A stretch of 35,938 nt of DNA, from contig JBJDYT010000005.1 in the NCBI GenBank assembly GCA_051867635.1, positions 1 to 35,938 of the forward strand, in the 5' to 3' direction. The stretch comes from RGIG5472 sp051867635 (GTDB lineage Bacteria > Bacillota > Clostridia > Oscillospirales > Oscillospiraceae). The position numbers were made by a program, and so were the translations under genes. The notes under the pieces are model-generated. The model was not told where the DNA came from. It ran no database searches and saw only the letters and a program-made list of their open reading frames with translations. This document shows, in pieces, positions 16,149-25,096 of the stretch (position 1 is the stretch's first letter; the number at the start of each line of letters is the position of its first letter).

Positions 16149-16889
16149 TCAATCCATTCTCATCAGCACAGCCGTCACGTTGTCGGCGGCGCCGCGGCTC
16201 TTGGAGATGGCCAGCAGCCGGTTCAGGCAGCCCTCCGTGTCCCCGTTGTGTATCACCTCATACAGGATCTCCTGGTCGGAGACCGTGTTCACCAGGCCGT
16301 CCGAGCACAGCAGGATGTATTCTCCCTGCTTGAGGTCGCAGATATACCCGTCGCACTCCTCGGTCTTTTCCGGACCCAGGGCGCGGGTGATGACGTTGCG
16401 GTTGGGATGCACCCGGGCCTCCTCCTCCGTGATGTCGCCCCGGGTCACCAGGTCCTCCACCAGGGAGTGGTCCCGGGTGATGCGGCGGATGCCCTCGGGC
16501 GAGATGTGGTAAGCCCGGCTGTCGCCCACGTTGCTCACCACCACGCCGCTGTCAAAGCTCACCGCCGCCACCAGCGTGGTGCCCATGCCCCGGTACTCCT
16601 CCAGCTCCTGGGCCTTCTCGTACACCGCGTCGTTGGCCAGGGCCACCGCGTAGGCCGAGGCCTGGCGCAGCTGCGAGGGGGTCATGTCCCGCCGGAGGAT
16701 CTTCTTCATCTCCTCCATGTAGGTGTCCACCGCGATGCGGCTTGCGAGATGGCCTCCCCTGATGCCGCCCATGCCGTCGCACACCACGCAGACCAGATGG
16801 TCCGTCGGCTGGTGATACTCCGCCGCGTAGGCGTCCTGATTGTCCCGCCGTACCAGGCCGATGTCCGTCAGCCCCCATACCTGCATCAT
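16149..16889 (-). CDS. stp: PP2C-family protein phosphatase
   Basis: 246 residues. It is a metal-dependent Ser/Thr phosphatase that removes phosphates placed by the downstream PrkC. Motifs: LTDIGLVRRDNQDAY near the start, CDGMGG near 38-43 (metal-binding Asp and Gly), GDSRAY, CSDGLVN and DNVTAVL at the end. All aspartates of the binuclear metal centre appear present. The start at 16889 overlaps the rlmN stop by 4 bases, and prkC begins 14 bases after its stop. Also known as prpC in Bacillus. Confidence 0.96.
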   Translation of the reverse strand: MMQVWGLTDIGLVRRDNQDAYAAEYHQPTDHLVCVVCDGMGGIRGGHLASRIAVDTYMEEMKKILRRDMTPSQLRQASAYAVALANDAVYEKAQELEEYRGMGTTLVAAVSFDSGVVVSNVGDSRAYHISPEGIRRITRDHSLVEDLVTRGDITEEEARVHPNRNVITRALGPEKTEECDGYICDLKQGEYILLCSDGLVNTVSDQEILYEVIHNGDTEGCLNRLLAISKSRGAADNVTAVLMRMD

Positions 16890-17929
16890 TGGACCGTCGC
16901 CTCCTTTTCTTCTTCCTTCATGGCCTTCCTGCGGAGCTGCCCGCAGGAGGCGTCGATATCGCCGCCGAGCTTCCGCCGCACCGTGGCGGTGAGGCCGTGG
17001 CTCTCCAGCCGCTTTTGAAACGCCGCCACCCGGCGGCTGGGCTTCAGCGGGCTCTCCTCCACCTCGTTGAGGGGGATGAGGTTCACATGGGCGGGCATTC
17101 CCCTGAGCTTCTTCGCGATCAGGTCCGCCTTCTCGTCGCTGTCGTTCACGCCGTCGATCATGGCGTACTCAAAGGAGATGCGCCGCCCGGTCTTTTGAAA
17201 ATATTCCCGGCAGGCCTCCAGCAGCGTGTCCACGTCGTAGGCCCGCGTCACGGGCATGATGGCGGCGCGGGTCTCCTGGTCCGGGGCGTGGAGCGAAATG
17301 GAAAGCGTCAGCTGCAAGTCCTCCTCCGCCAGGCGGCGGATGCCCGGCACCACGCCGCAGGTGGAAAGGGAGATGTGCCGCATGCCGATGTTGAGCCCGT
17401 CGGGATGGTTCACCAACGTGAGAAAGCGGCGGACGTTGTCGTAGTTATCCAGCGGCTCGCCGATGCCCATGAGGACGATGTTCGAAATGGCGAGGCCGGA
17501 ATCCAGCTGTGTGAACAGCACCTGGTCCAGCAGCTCCGAAGGGGCCAGGTCCCGCACCTTTCCGGCGATGGTGGAGGCGCAGAACTTGCAGCCCATGCGG
17601 CAGCCCACCTGCGAGGAGATGCAGACGGTGTTGCCGTGGCGGTACTGCATCAGGACCGTTTCGATGCAGTTGCCGTCCCCGAGCTCCCACAGGTATTTGA
17701 CGGTCCCGTCCAGCCGGGAGACCTGCTTGCGGGCCACCCTCGGGGCGGTGATATAGCAGCGCCGCCCCAGTTCTTCCCGCAAGGATTTGGGGAGATTGCT
17801 CATCTCCTCGAAGCTCGTGACGCCCCGGTGGAGCCAGGTAAACACCTGCTTGCCGCGGAAGGCCGGCTGCCCCAGCTCCTGCAGCAGGGCCGTGATCTCC
17901 TCCAGCGTCAGCGATTTGATATCGGTCAT
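16886..17929 (-). CDS. rlmN: Dual-specificity 23S rRNA A2503 / tRNA A37 C2-methyltransferase
   Basis: 347 residues. It is a radical-SAM enzyme making 2-methyladenosine at A2503 of 23S rRNA in the peptidyl-transferase exit tunnel, and often at A37 of some tRNAs. The cluster motif CRMGCKFC (110-117) binds the 4Fe-4S, GIGEPLDN is the SAM-binding GEP segment, and the C-terminal ASCGQL carries the methyl-carrying cysteine. It lacks the sequence changes that would mark it as Cfr, and its setting in the rsmB-rlmN-stp-prkC cluster is standard for RlmN. It overlaps both neighbours by 4 bases. Confidence 0.97.
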   Translation of the reverse strand: MTDIKSLTLEEITALLQELGQPAFRGKQVFTWLHRGVTSFEEMSNLPKSLREELGRRCYITAPRVARKQVSRLDGTVKYLWELGDGNCIETVLMQYRHGNTVCISSQVGCRMGCKFCASTIAGKVRDLAPSELLDQVLFTQLDSGLAISNIVLMGIGEPLDNYDNVRRFLTLVNHPDGLNIGMRHISLSTCGVVPGIRRLAEEDLQLTLSISLHAPDQETRAAIMPVTRAYDVDTLLEACREYFQKTGRRISFEYAMIDGVNDSDEKADLIAKKLRGMPAHVNLIPLNEVEESPLKPSRRVAAFQKRLESHGLTATVRRKLGGDIDASCGQLRRKAMKEEEKEATVQ

Positions 17930-19251
17930 AGCGCACTCTTCCTCATTTTGCAGATGTAAAAGCCGTCGCAGCGGTGGCGCTGGGGCCAGAGAGTGATCTC
18001 CGCCGCCTCGCCGCCGAAGGGCAGGGCGAAGGCCTCCCGCTGAAACGCCGAATGGGCCTGCAAAAACGCCTCCGTCACGCCCCCGTTCTCCTCCGGCAGG
18101 ATGGTGCAGGTGGAGTAGAGCAGCACGCCGCCGGGACGGACGTAGGCCGCCGCGTTCCGCAAAATGGCGGACTGCACGGCGGGCAGGTTTTGCAGGGCTT
18201 TCGGGTCCTTATAGCGGATATCGGGCTTCTTGCGGATGATGCCGAGGCCGCTGCAGGGCGCGTCCACGATGACCGCGTCCGCCGTGCCCAGCAATTCCTG
18301 TTTCGGCTCGCGCCCGTCCGCCTGAACCGTTTCGATGATGGTCACGCCCAAACGCGCCGCACCGCTTTCGATGAGCTTCAGCTTATGGGCGTGTACGTCG
18401 CAGGAGAGGATGCGGCCTTTGTTTCCCATTTCCATGGCCGCGGCGAAGGACTTCCCTCCCGGCGCGGCGCAGGTATCTATCACGAATTCGCCGCCGCGAA
18501 GCCCCGCCGCCATGCTCACCAGCCGGGCCGCCGGGTCCTGCACGGTGAAGCGCCCGGTCTGAAAAGCCTCCAGCTTTTCCAGGTCGCCGCTGCCGGAGAG
18601 CTCAAAGCAGCCCGGCATCCAGGGGTGCGGCTCCGCCGTGACGCCGGCGTCCGTCAGCTCCTGCCGCAGCGCCTCCGGCGTTGTTTTCAAGGGATTCGTC
18701 TGGACCGTCATAGGGGCGGGACGGTTGTTTTCCGCGAGGAAGCGCTCCGCCTCCTCCGCCCCCAGCAGGGAGATCAGCCGCAGTGTCAGCCAGTGGGGAT
18801 GGCTGTAACGGATAGCCATCGTCTCCGCCGGTGTGCGCCCCTCGATGGGCGGGAGCTGCGCCTTGTTGGCCGCGAGCTTCCGCAGCACGGCGTTCACGAG
18901 GCCCGCCGCCTGGGGCCGTCCCGCCCGGCGGATCTGCTCCACGCTCTCGCTGACGGCGGCGCTGTCCGGCACCCGGTCCATGAGCAAAAGCTGATACGCC
19001 CCCAGGCGCAGCACCTCCCGCACCGCCGGCTCCAGATGGTCCACCCGCTGGGTGCAGTACAGGCCCAGCCGCTGGTCCAGCATGGCCCGGTTTTGCAGCA
19101 CGCCGTAGCAAAGGCGGCTCGCAAAGGCGGCGTCCCGGCTGTCCAGTCCGTCCCGGGCGATGGCCTTTTTGAGGCTCCCGTCCGACCAGGCTCCCAGGTC
19201 CCGGCAGGCGCTCAGCACAAGAAGGGCGGTGTCCCGCGGCGAACGGCTCAT
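17926..19251 (-). CDS. rsmB: 16S rRNA C967 (m5C) methyltransferase
   Basis: 441 residues. The N-terminal 130-140 residues form the NusB-like RNA-binding domain, and the rest is a Rossmann-fold methyltransferase. SAM motif DTCAAPGGKS lies near residue 258; motif IV DAPCSGLGIIRKKPDIRY and the later STCT motif carry the two conserved cysteines used in m5C chemistry. It overlaps rlmN by 4 bases and the zinc peptidase stop by 4 bases, so it is translationally coupled on both sides. Placement after fmt is the common Gram-positive order, apart from the peptidase inserted between. Confidence 0.96.
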   Translation of the reverse strand: MSRSPRDTALLVLSACRDLGAWSDGSLKKAIARDGLDSRDAAFASRLCYGVLQNRAMLDQRLGLYCTQRVDHLEPAVREVLRLGAYQLLLMDRVPDSAAVSESVEQIRRAGRPQAAGLVNAVLRKLAANKAQLPPIEGRTPAETMAIRYSHPHWLTLRLISLLGAEEAERFLAENNRPAPMTVQTNPLKTTPEALRQELTDAGVTAEPHPWMPGCFELSGSGDLEKLEAFQTGRFTVQDPAARLVSMAAGLRGGEFVIDTCAAPGGKSFAAAMEMGNKGRILSCDVHAHKLKLIESGAARLGVTIIETVQADGREPKQELLGTADAVIVDAPCSGLGIIRKKPDIRYKDPKALQNLPAVQSAILRNAAAYVRPGGVLLYSTCTILPEENGGVTEAFLQAHSAFQREAFALPFGGEAAEITLWPQRHRCDGFYICKMRKSAL

Positions 19252-19970
19252 CGGCGGTCTCTCCTGCCGCCGCCCCGGCCGAGGAAGATGAGCAGATAGC
19301 GCAGCAGCTGGGCAAGGCTCGTCAGCAGCGCCGCCACATAGGTCATGGCCGCCGCGGACAGCACCTTTCTCGCGCCACGGTACTCCTCCTCCGTCAGGAA
19401 GCCGCCGTCCTCGATGGTGGCGAGGGCCCGGCGGGAGGCGTTGAACTCCACCGGCAGGGTGACGAGCTGGAACAGCGTCGCCAGGGCAAAGAGGATGATG
19501 CCCAGAAACAGCAGCCGCTGGCTATAGAGGATCAGCCCCAGAAACAGGGCGACGAAGGCGAACTGGGAGCCGAAATTGCAGACCGGCAGGATGGCCGTCC
19601 GGATACGGACGGGAAGGTACCCCTGCGCGTACTGCACGGCGTGGCCCGCCTCATGGGCCGCCACGCCCACCGCCGCGATGGTGGGAGCATGGTACACGGA
19701 CTCGGAGAGATATATGGTGTTGCTGCGGGGATCGTAATGGTCCGTCAGCGTCCCCCGGGTCATGGCGACCCCCACGTCCTGGACGCCGTGATAGCGCAGC
19801 ACCGCCATGGCGGCCTCCGCCCCGGTCATGCCCCGGGCGTTGCGCACGGCGTTATATTTCCGGTAGCTGCCGCTGACCTTCAGCTGCGCCCAGAGGGTGA
19901 AGAGGAAGATCGGCAGCAGGAAAAGTAGGTAGCTGTAATCCACGCCACCGCCGTAATAGTAATAAGGCAT
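19248..19970 (-). CDS. YugP-type neutral zinc metallopeptidase
   Basis: 240 residues. A Tyr/Gly-rich start (YYYYGGGVDY) and a hydrophobic helix (12-30) are followed by the catalytic HEAGH (106-110), then two or three more transmembrane segments (about 125-180 and 215-232). This is the DUF2227/YugP-like family of membrane-bound zinc proteases. No substrate is established to my knowledge. It commonly sits between fmt and rsmB in clostridia, which this window repeats. Ribosome site GAGGG lies 6 bases before the ATG; the 3' end overlaps rsmB by 4 bases. Confidence 0.85.
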   Translation of the reverse strand: MPYYYYGGGVDYSYLLFLLPIFLFTLWAQLKVSGSYRKYNAVRNARGMTGAEAAMAVLRYHGVQDVGVAMTRGTLTDHYDPRSNTIYLSESVYHAPTIAAVGVAAHEAGHAVQYAQGYLPVRIRTAILPVCNFGSQFAFVALFLGLILYSQRLLFLGIILFALATLFQLVTLPVEFNASRRALATIEDGGFLTEEEYRGARKVLSAAAMTYVAALLTSLAQLLRYLLIFLGRGGGRRDRR

Positions 19971-19995
19971 ACAGGTCCCTCGTTTTCTTCAAAAC

Positions 19996-20913
19996 TCAAA
20001 GGCGGATGGGATGGCCCCGGAGGTAATCCCCCGCCGCCATGCGGCGGCCGCCCTCCGCCTGCAGCTCCCGGACGATGACGCCCCGGCCGTCGCCGCAGGC
20101 CACCTCCACGCCGTCCTTCAGCACCCGGGTGACGCTTCCCGGCGCAGCGGAGGTCTTCTCCCCCGGCTCCGCGCGGAACAGCTTCACCCGCACCCCGGCC
20201 AGCTCCGCCGTGGCGCAGGGCCAGGGGATCAGGCCCCGGATCTGGTCGACGACCGCCCGGGCGGGCCTGTTCCAGTCCACCGGGGACATTTCCCGGGAAA
20301 GCATAGAGGCGTAGGAGGACTTGCTCTCGTCCTGCTTCCGCCGGGGGATGGCCTCCCCCGCTTCCATGGCCGCCACCACGCTCAGCAGCGTCTCCGCCCC
20401 CAGGGCCGCCAGACGCTCCGTCAGTTGCAGCGCGTCCTCCTCCGGCACGATGGGAGTCGCGGCCTGGGCGATGATGTCGCCGGTGTCCAGGCCCTTTTCC
20501 ATATACATGATGCTGACGCCCGTCTCCGTCTCTCCGTTCAGCAGCGCCCAGTTGATGGGGGCCGCCCCGCGGTATTTCGGCAGGAGCGAGGAGTGGACGT
20601 TGATGCAGCCGTGCCTGGGATAGTTTAGAATATCCTCCGGCAATATCTTCCCGTAGGCCGCCACCACGATGAGCTCCGGCTGCAGCTCCTGCACCAGGGC
20701 GTAGGCCTCGCCGTCCTTCATCTTCAGCGGCTGGTATACGGGGATGCCTGCTGTAACGGCATATTCCTTTACAGGAGAAAAGCTCATTTTCATGCCCCGG
20801 TTCCGGGGCTTATCCGGCTGGGTGAATACGCCGCAAAGCTGGTGCCCCGCCTCCCGCAGCGCTTGCAGGGACGCCACCGCAAACGCCGGCGTGCCCATGA
20901 ACAGGATCCTCAT
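19996..20913 (-). CDS. fmt: Methionyl-tRNA formyltransferase
   Basis: 305 residues. Formylates initiator Met-tRNA using 10-formyl-THF, so that def can later remove the formyl group. The N-terminal formyltransferase domain has FMGTPAFA at the start, HSSLLPKYRGAAPINWA (107-123) and GLDTGD (141-146). Asn105, His107 and Asp143 match the catalytic triad. The C-terminal OB-like tRNA-binding domain begins around residue 205. It overlaps def by 4 bases. Confidence 0.97.
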   Translation of the reverse strand: MRILFMGTPAFAVASLQALREAGHQLCGVFTQPDKPRNRGMKMSFSPVKEYAVTAGIPVYQPLKMKDGEAYALVQELQPELIVVAAYGKILPEDILNYPRHGCINVHSSLLPKYRGAAPINWALLNGETETGVSIMYMEKGLDTGDIIAQAATPIVPEEDALQLTERLAALGAETLLSVVAAMEAGEAIPRRKQDESKSSYASMLSREMSPVDWNRPARAVVDQIRGLIPWPCATAELAGVRVKLFRAEPGEKTSAAPGSVTRVLKDGVEVACGDGRGVIVRELQAEGGRRMAAGDYLRGHPIRL

Positions 20914-21404
20914 GCCTTGTCGTCCCCTTCGTAGTAGTGACGGATCTCCGCGTCCGTCAGATAGCGGTCCACATGCTCGTTGAACAGGTGGCCGTCCAGA
21001 TGCTCCAGCTCATGGCAGAAGGCCCGGGCGGTGAGCCCCTCGTCCTCCACCTCGAACCAGCAGCCGTCCCGGTCCTGGGCCCGGACGCGCACCACCATGG
21101 GACGTGTCACCTCTCCGAACTTGCCGGGGATGCTGAGGCAGCCCTCCAGCCCGGTCTGCTCACCCTCGGTGTGGACGATCTCCGGGTTCACCAGCTCGAT
21201 GACTTCGTCGTTTTCATCCATGACCACCACCACGCGGCGCAGTATGCCCACCTGCGGGGCCGCCAGGCCCACGCCCTGGGCGTCCACCATGGTCTCCGCC
21301 ATGTCGTCCAGCAGGTCGTGCAGCTTCTTGTTGAATTCCGTCACCGGATGGCATTTCTTCGCCAGGCAGGGTTCCCCCTCCAGCATGATCTTTCTCAGCG
21401 CCAT
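20910..21404 (-). CDS. def: Peptide deformylase
   Basis: 164 residues. Removes the N-formyl group from nascent proteins. All three family motifs are intact: GVGLAAPQVG (44-53), EGCLSIP with metal ligand C89, and HELEHLDG with H131, E132 and H135. Fe2+ is the usual metal. AAAGGAG precedes the ATG; the gene starts 19 bases after the priA stop, with its ribosome site overlapping that gap. The def-fmt order is the near-universal pairing. Confidence 0.97.
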   Translation of the reverse strand: MALRKIMLEGEPCLAKKCHPVTEFNKKLHDLLDDMAETMVDAQGVGLAAPQVGILRRVVVVMDENDEVIELVNPEIVHTEGEQTGLEGCLSIPGKFGEVTRPMVVRVRAQDRDGCWFEVEDEGLTARAFCHELEHLDGHLFNEHVDRYLTDAEIRHYYEGDDKA

Positions 21405-21423
21405 AGACTTCTACTCCTTTGTT

Positions 21424-23889
21424 TTAATCCGGCGCGTTGCAGTCCACCGTCAGGCTCATCCCCCGGTTCTCTTTCTGCCGGTGGAAGGTCACGAGATAGT
21501 AGCGGATCGCGTCGCGCACCGCCTTATGGTTCCGCCCCGCCAGCAAAATGCGATAGCGGAAGCGGTTGTTTACTTTCACAACAGGGGCGGGGGCCGGCCC
21601 CACCACCTCGTAGCCGGGGGCGAAGGGCGCCGCGGAGAAGGTCTCCTCCAGCGCGCCGCGCAGTTGGTATACCGCCCGCCGCACCTGCTCCTCCTCCGGT
21701 CCGGAGACCGTGAGGGTAAAGAGGTCTGCGAAGGGCGGGTCTCCCCGGAGCTTTCTCAGGCGGATCTCGCCTTCATAAAAACGCTCATAGTCCTGCCGGC
21801 AGGCGCTCTCGATCACGTCGTTTTCCGGCGTGAAGGTCTGAATCACGGCGCGGCCCGGCTTTTCGCCCCGGCCGCTGCGTCCCACCGCCTGGGTCAGCAG
21901 GTGGAAGGTCCGCTCCGCGGCGCGGAAGCTGTCCACATACAGCGACAGATCCGCGCTGAGCACGCCCACCAACGTCACGTTCTCGAAGTCCAGGCCCTTG
22001 GCCACCATCTGCGTCCCCAGGAGGATGGGGATCTTCTCCTCCTGAAAGCGGGCCAGCAGCTTTTCGTGGGTGTTCTTCGCGTTGACGGTGTCCGCGTCCA
22101 TGCGGAGGATCTCCGCCTTGGGGAATTTCTCCCGCAGCTCCTCCTCCACCTTCTGGGTGCCGAAGCCGATGGGCTTTCGCTGCCCGCCGCAGACGCCGCA
22201 GCGCTCCTCCGCCGGCTCGCTGTGGCCGCAGTAGTGGCACATGAGCCGCCCGTTAGCGGAGTGATAGGTCAGCGGTACGCTGCACCTGGGACAGTACGGC
22301 ACCGCGCCGCACTCGCCGCACACCAGCATGCGGCTGCTGCCGCGGCGGTTCAATAAAAGGATGCTCTGCTCTCCGTGGTAAAGATTCCGCCGCAGCTCCT
22401 CTTCGAGCAGGGCGCTGATGGTGCCGCCGTTGCCGTTTCTCAGCTCCCGGCGCATATCCGCCGTCACCACCTGCGGCAGCGCCCGCTCGTTGAACCTGCG
22501 CCGCAGGAGGAAGTGGTGGTACACCCCCTGCTTCGCCTGATAGGCGCTCTCCACCGACGGGGTGGCGGAGCCCAGGACCAGAGCGGCGCCGTCCTTCGCG
22601 GCCCGGTATTTGGCCACATCCCGGGTGTGATACCGGGGCGGGTTTTCCGACTGGTAGCTCCCCTCCTGCTCCTCATCCATAACGATGAGGCCCAGGTCCT
22701 GCAGCGGGGCGAACACCGCGCTGCGGGTGCCCAGCACCACCTTCACCTCGCCCCGGCGGATGCGCTTCCACTGGTCATAGCGCTCCGGGATGCCGAGGGA
22801 GCTGTGGAGCATGGCGGCCTTCTCCCCAAAATAGGCGGAGAACTTCGCCATGAGCTGCGGGGTCAGGGCGATCTCCGGCACCAGCACCATGGCGGTCCTG
22901 CCGCTGTCCACCGCATGCTGTGCCAGCCGGAGGTAGACCTGGGTCTTGCCGCTGCCGGTGACGCCCTGCAGCAGGCTCACCGAGCCTTCCTTTCCCTCCA
23001 TGAGCCGCACGATGCCCTCATAGGCCGCCTGCTGCTCCTCATTCAATACAATGTCCGGGGCGCTTTCGTCCCGCTCTACCGCCGGGACACGGAGCCGCTC
23101 CGCCTCGCTGAAGGCCAGCACCCCCGCCTTTTCCAGGCTCCGCAGGGTCTGCATGCTGGCGCCGGTGAAGTAGCAAAGCTCGCTCACCGCGGCGCTGCCC
23201 AGGGTGCAGAGCAGCTTCACCGCCTCATACCGCACCGGGGCGCTGCGCTTTTTCGGCTCCACGAGAGCCATGGCTTCCTCCGCGTCCATGACGAGGGTCG
23301 CGACCTTCGCCGCCTTGTCCCCCACCTTGCGCAGGGCCACCGTCTCGCTGACAAGAACGCCCCGCTCGGCCAGGGCCCGCAGGGCGGCGGGCGCCTTCTC
23401 GCCGCAGAGGGCCTTCAGCTCCTCCGTCTCCCCTTCGCCGCCGCGGTCCAGCAGTGCCTCCAGCACCGCCCGCTCTCCGGCGGACTTCGCCGCCGCCAGG
23501 GCGGCCTCCGCCGTCACGCCGTCTGATAAGCGGTACAGCTCCCGAAAGCGGTACCAGAGTCCAGCGGGGAGAACGGTCTTGAGGGCGTCGTAAAAGGTGC
23601 AGAAGTAGCGCTCCTGCAGCCAGAAGGCCAGGCGGATGCCGGCGGCGTCCAGCACGGGCGCGTCGTCCAGCACCTCCAGCAGGGCCTTGCACTTGCGGCC
23701 CTTCTCCCGGAGGCCTACCTCCAGGATGAAGCCCTCCGCCGGGCGGTTGCCCCGCCCGAAGGGGACCACCGTCCGCACGCCGGGAACGGCCCGGGCCGCC
23801 AGCTCCTCCGGGATGAGATAGTCATAGGGCTGGTCGATAAAATAGGGGACGGCGGAAACCGCGACCTTTGCCGTGCGCACTGTTTCCAA
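21424..23889 (-). CDS. priA: Primosomal protein N' (replication restart helicase)
   Basis: 821 residues. PriA recognises stalled forks and D-loops and reloads the replicative helicase. Order: N-terminal DNA-binding domain starting VAVSAVPYFIDQPYDY, helicase with Walker A GVTGSGKT near 305-312 and DEEQ box near 405, a paired zinc site (CGECGAVPYCPRC, then CHYCG and CGVCGG, about 523-566), and C-terminal helicase motifs with QAVGRSGRG. The start is TTG at 23889 with AAGGGGGG 8 bases upstream; an alternative is the GTG three codons in. coaBC, which commonly lies between rpoZ and priA, is absent. Confidence 0.97.
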   Translation of the reverse strand: METVRTAKVAVSAVPYFIDQPYDYLIPEELAARAVPGVRTVVPFGRGNRPAEGFILEVGLREKGRKCKALLEVLDDAPVLDAAGIRLAFWLQERYFCTFYDALKTVLPAGLWYRFRELYRLSDGVTAEAALAAAKSAGERAVLEALLDRGGEGETEELKALCGEKAPAALRALAERGVLVSETVALRKVGDKAAKVATLVMDAEEAMALVEPKKRSAPVRYEAVKLLCTLGSAAVSELCYFTGASMQTLRSLEKAGVLAFSEAERLRVPAVERDESAPDIVLNEEQQAAYEGIVRLMEGKEGSVSLLQGVTGSGKTQVYLRLAQHAVDSGRTAMVLVPEIALTPQLMAKFSAYFGEKAAMLHSSLGIPERYDQWKRIRRGEVKVVLGTRSAVFAPLQDLGLIVMDEEQEGSYQSENPPRYHTRDVAKYRAAKDGAALVLGSATPSVESAYQAKQGVYHHFLLRRRFNERALPQVVTADMRRELRNGNGGTISALLEEELRRNLYHGEQSILLLNRRGSSRMLVCGECGAVPYCPRCSVPLTYHSANGRLMCHYCGHSEPAEERCGVCGGQRKPIGFGTQKVEEELREKFPKAEILRMDADTVNAKNTHEKLLARFQEEKIPILLGTQMVAKGLDFENVTLVGVLSADLSLYVDSFRAAERTFHLLTQAVGRSGRGEKPGRAVIQTFTPENDVIESACRQDYERFYEGEIRLRKLRGDPPFADLFTLTVSGPEEEQVRRAVYQLRGALEETFSAAPFAPGYEVVGPAPAPVVKVNNRFRYRILLAGRNHKAVRDAIRYYLVTFHRQKENRGMSLTVDCNAPD

Positions 23890-23922
23890 CGCCGTTCCCC
23901 CCTTTCCGCCGCTTTTCCCGCC

Positions 23923-24126
23923 TTACTTGAACTGGATGCTCCCGGCGTCGATCTGGCCGGCAGCCACCTCGTTGATGGCCAGGGTCACAGCCTTTTCCTG
24001 CAGCTGTACGCCCTCCTGCTCCGCGTCCTCGGAGATCTGGCGGGCGCGGCGCGCCACCACGTTCACCAGGAAATAGCGGTCGGGCACGTGCTTGGTCAGG
24101 CTGGAGATAGAGGGATAAAGCATCAT
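23923..24126 (-). CDS. rpoZ: RNA polymerase omega subunit
   Basis: 67 residues, typical of Firmicutes omega. It helps assemble the beta' subunit. YPSISSLTKHVPDRYFLV is the characteristic N-terminus and VVARRARQI the conserved helix. Two adjacent ATG codons (24126 and 24123) follow GGAAGAG; the first is chosen, but the second is equally possible. It lies between gmk and priA, the usual place. Confidence 0.93.
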   Translation of the reverse strand: MMLYPSISSLTKHVPDRYFLVNVVARRARQISEDAEQEGVQLQEKAVTLAINEVAAGQIDAGSIQFK

Positions 24127-24193
24127 ATGAGGTCTCTTCCTTTCTTTTTGTCCGGCTTTGGGCCGGTCCGCTTCTATAAAAACAGTGTTTCCT

Positions 24194-24790
24194 TTATTGC
24201 AGCCGGAATTCCGCCGCGCGTTCCTCCGCCCGGCAGTGCTCCGCCGTCATAATGGCGTCCAGTTCGTCCACTGCGTGTCCGATGTCGTCATTGATCACGA
24301 TGTAATCGTAGGTGTGGGCGCTGTCAAACTCCACCTGGGCCCGGATGAGCCGGCCCTGGATCTTCTCCGCCGTCTCAGTGCCGCGGCTGACGAGCCGGCG
24401 CTCCAGCTCCCGGATGGAGGGGGGCAGGATGAAGATGCGGACGGCCTCCGGCATCTTCTGATGCACCTGGTTCGCGCCCTGAAGCTCGATATCCAGGATC
24501 ACGTCCTCCCCCCGGTCCATGGCCTCCTCCACGAAGCGCTTGGGCGTGCCGTAGAAGTTCCCCACGAACTCGGCGTACTCCAGAAACGCGTCCTCCCGGA
24601 TCAGGCTGCGGAAGCGCTCCACGGAGATGAAGTGGTAATCCTTACCGTCCGCCTCCCCCTCCCGGGGCGGACGGGTGGTGGCGGAGACGGAAAAGTACAG
24701 GTTTTTCCGTCTCTCAAACAGCTTATGCAGGATGGTGCTTTTTCCGACGCCGGAAGGGCCGGAAACGATAAAAGTCTTTCCTCTTCCCAT
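24194..24790 (-). CDS. gmk: Guanylate kinase
   Basis: 198 residues. Converts GMP to GDP with ATP. P-loop GPSGVGKS (11-18), then SATTRPPREGEADGKDYHFIS with the GMP-binding residues, and DIELQGANQ in the middle. The lid and the C-terminal helix are intact. In Firmicutes Gmk is also a target of (p)ppGpp. GGGAG precedes the ATG; it lies 42 bases after remA, continuing the operon. Confidence 0.97.
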   Translation of the reverse strand: MGRGKTFIVSGPSGVGKSTILHKLFERRKNLYFSVSATTRPPREGEADGKDYHFISVERFRSLIREDAFLEYAEFVGNFYGTPKRFVEEAMDRGEDVILDIELQGANQVHQKMPEAVRIFILPPSIRELERRLVSRGTETAEKIQGRLIRAQVEFDSAHTYDYIVINDDIGHAVDELDAIMTAEHCRAEERAAEFRLQ

Positions 24791-24832
24791 GTCGATCTCC
24801 CATTTCGCCGCCGGACAGGGCGGCGCTCCACA

Positions 24833-25084
24833 CTATTCCTCCTGCGGCACGTCCAGTCCCGCCCGGGCGGCGATCTTCTCTGCCGCCAGGGCCGAGAGCA
24901 CCACGTGCCCGCTGTCCATGATGAACACGGAGGCGGTCTTGCGGCCGTAGGTGGCGTCGATGAGCATGCCCCGCTCCCGGGACTCCTGGATCAGCCGCTT
25001 CACCGGCGCGCTGTCCGGCGAGATGACGGCCACCATGCGCTCCGCGGAGACCATGCTGCCAAAGCCGATGCTGATGAGCTTCAT
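24833..25084 (-). CDS. remA: RemA/DUF370-family DNA-binding regulator
   Basis: 83 residues. IGFGSMVSAERMVAVISPDS and RGMLIDATYGRKTASVFIMD are the near-invariant segments of RemA, an arc-shaped oligomeric DNA-binding protein that drives matrix and osmoprotection genes in Bacillus subtilis. GGAGG lies 6 bases before the ATG. The yicC-remA-gmk-rpoZ order is conserved across Firmicutes. Its target genes in this organism are unknown. Confidence 0.95.
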   Translation of the reverse strand: MKLISIGFGSMVSAERMVAVISPDSAPVKRLIQESRERGMLIDATYGRKTASVFIMDSGHVVLSALAAEKIAARAGLDVPQEE

Positions 25085-25096
25085 ACGCCGCCTCCG

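Noticed and set aside
17926..19251. RlmN neighbour misread as Cfr-type resistance gene
   Set aside because: The enzyme next to rsmB is in standard RlmN context and shows RlmN-type motifs; no sign of Cfr.
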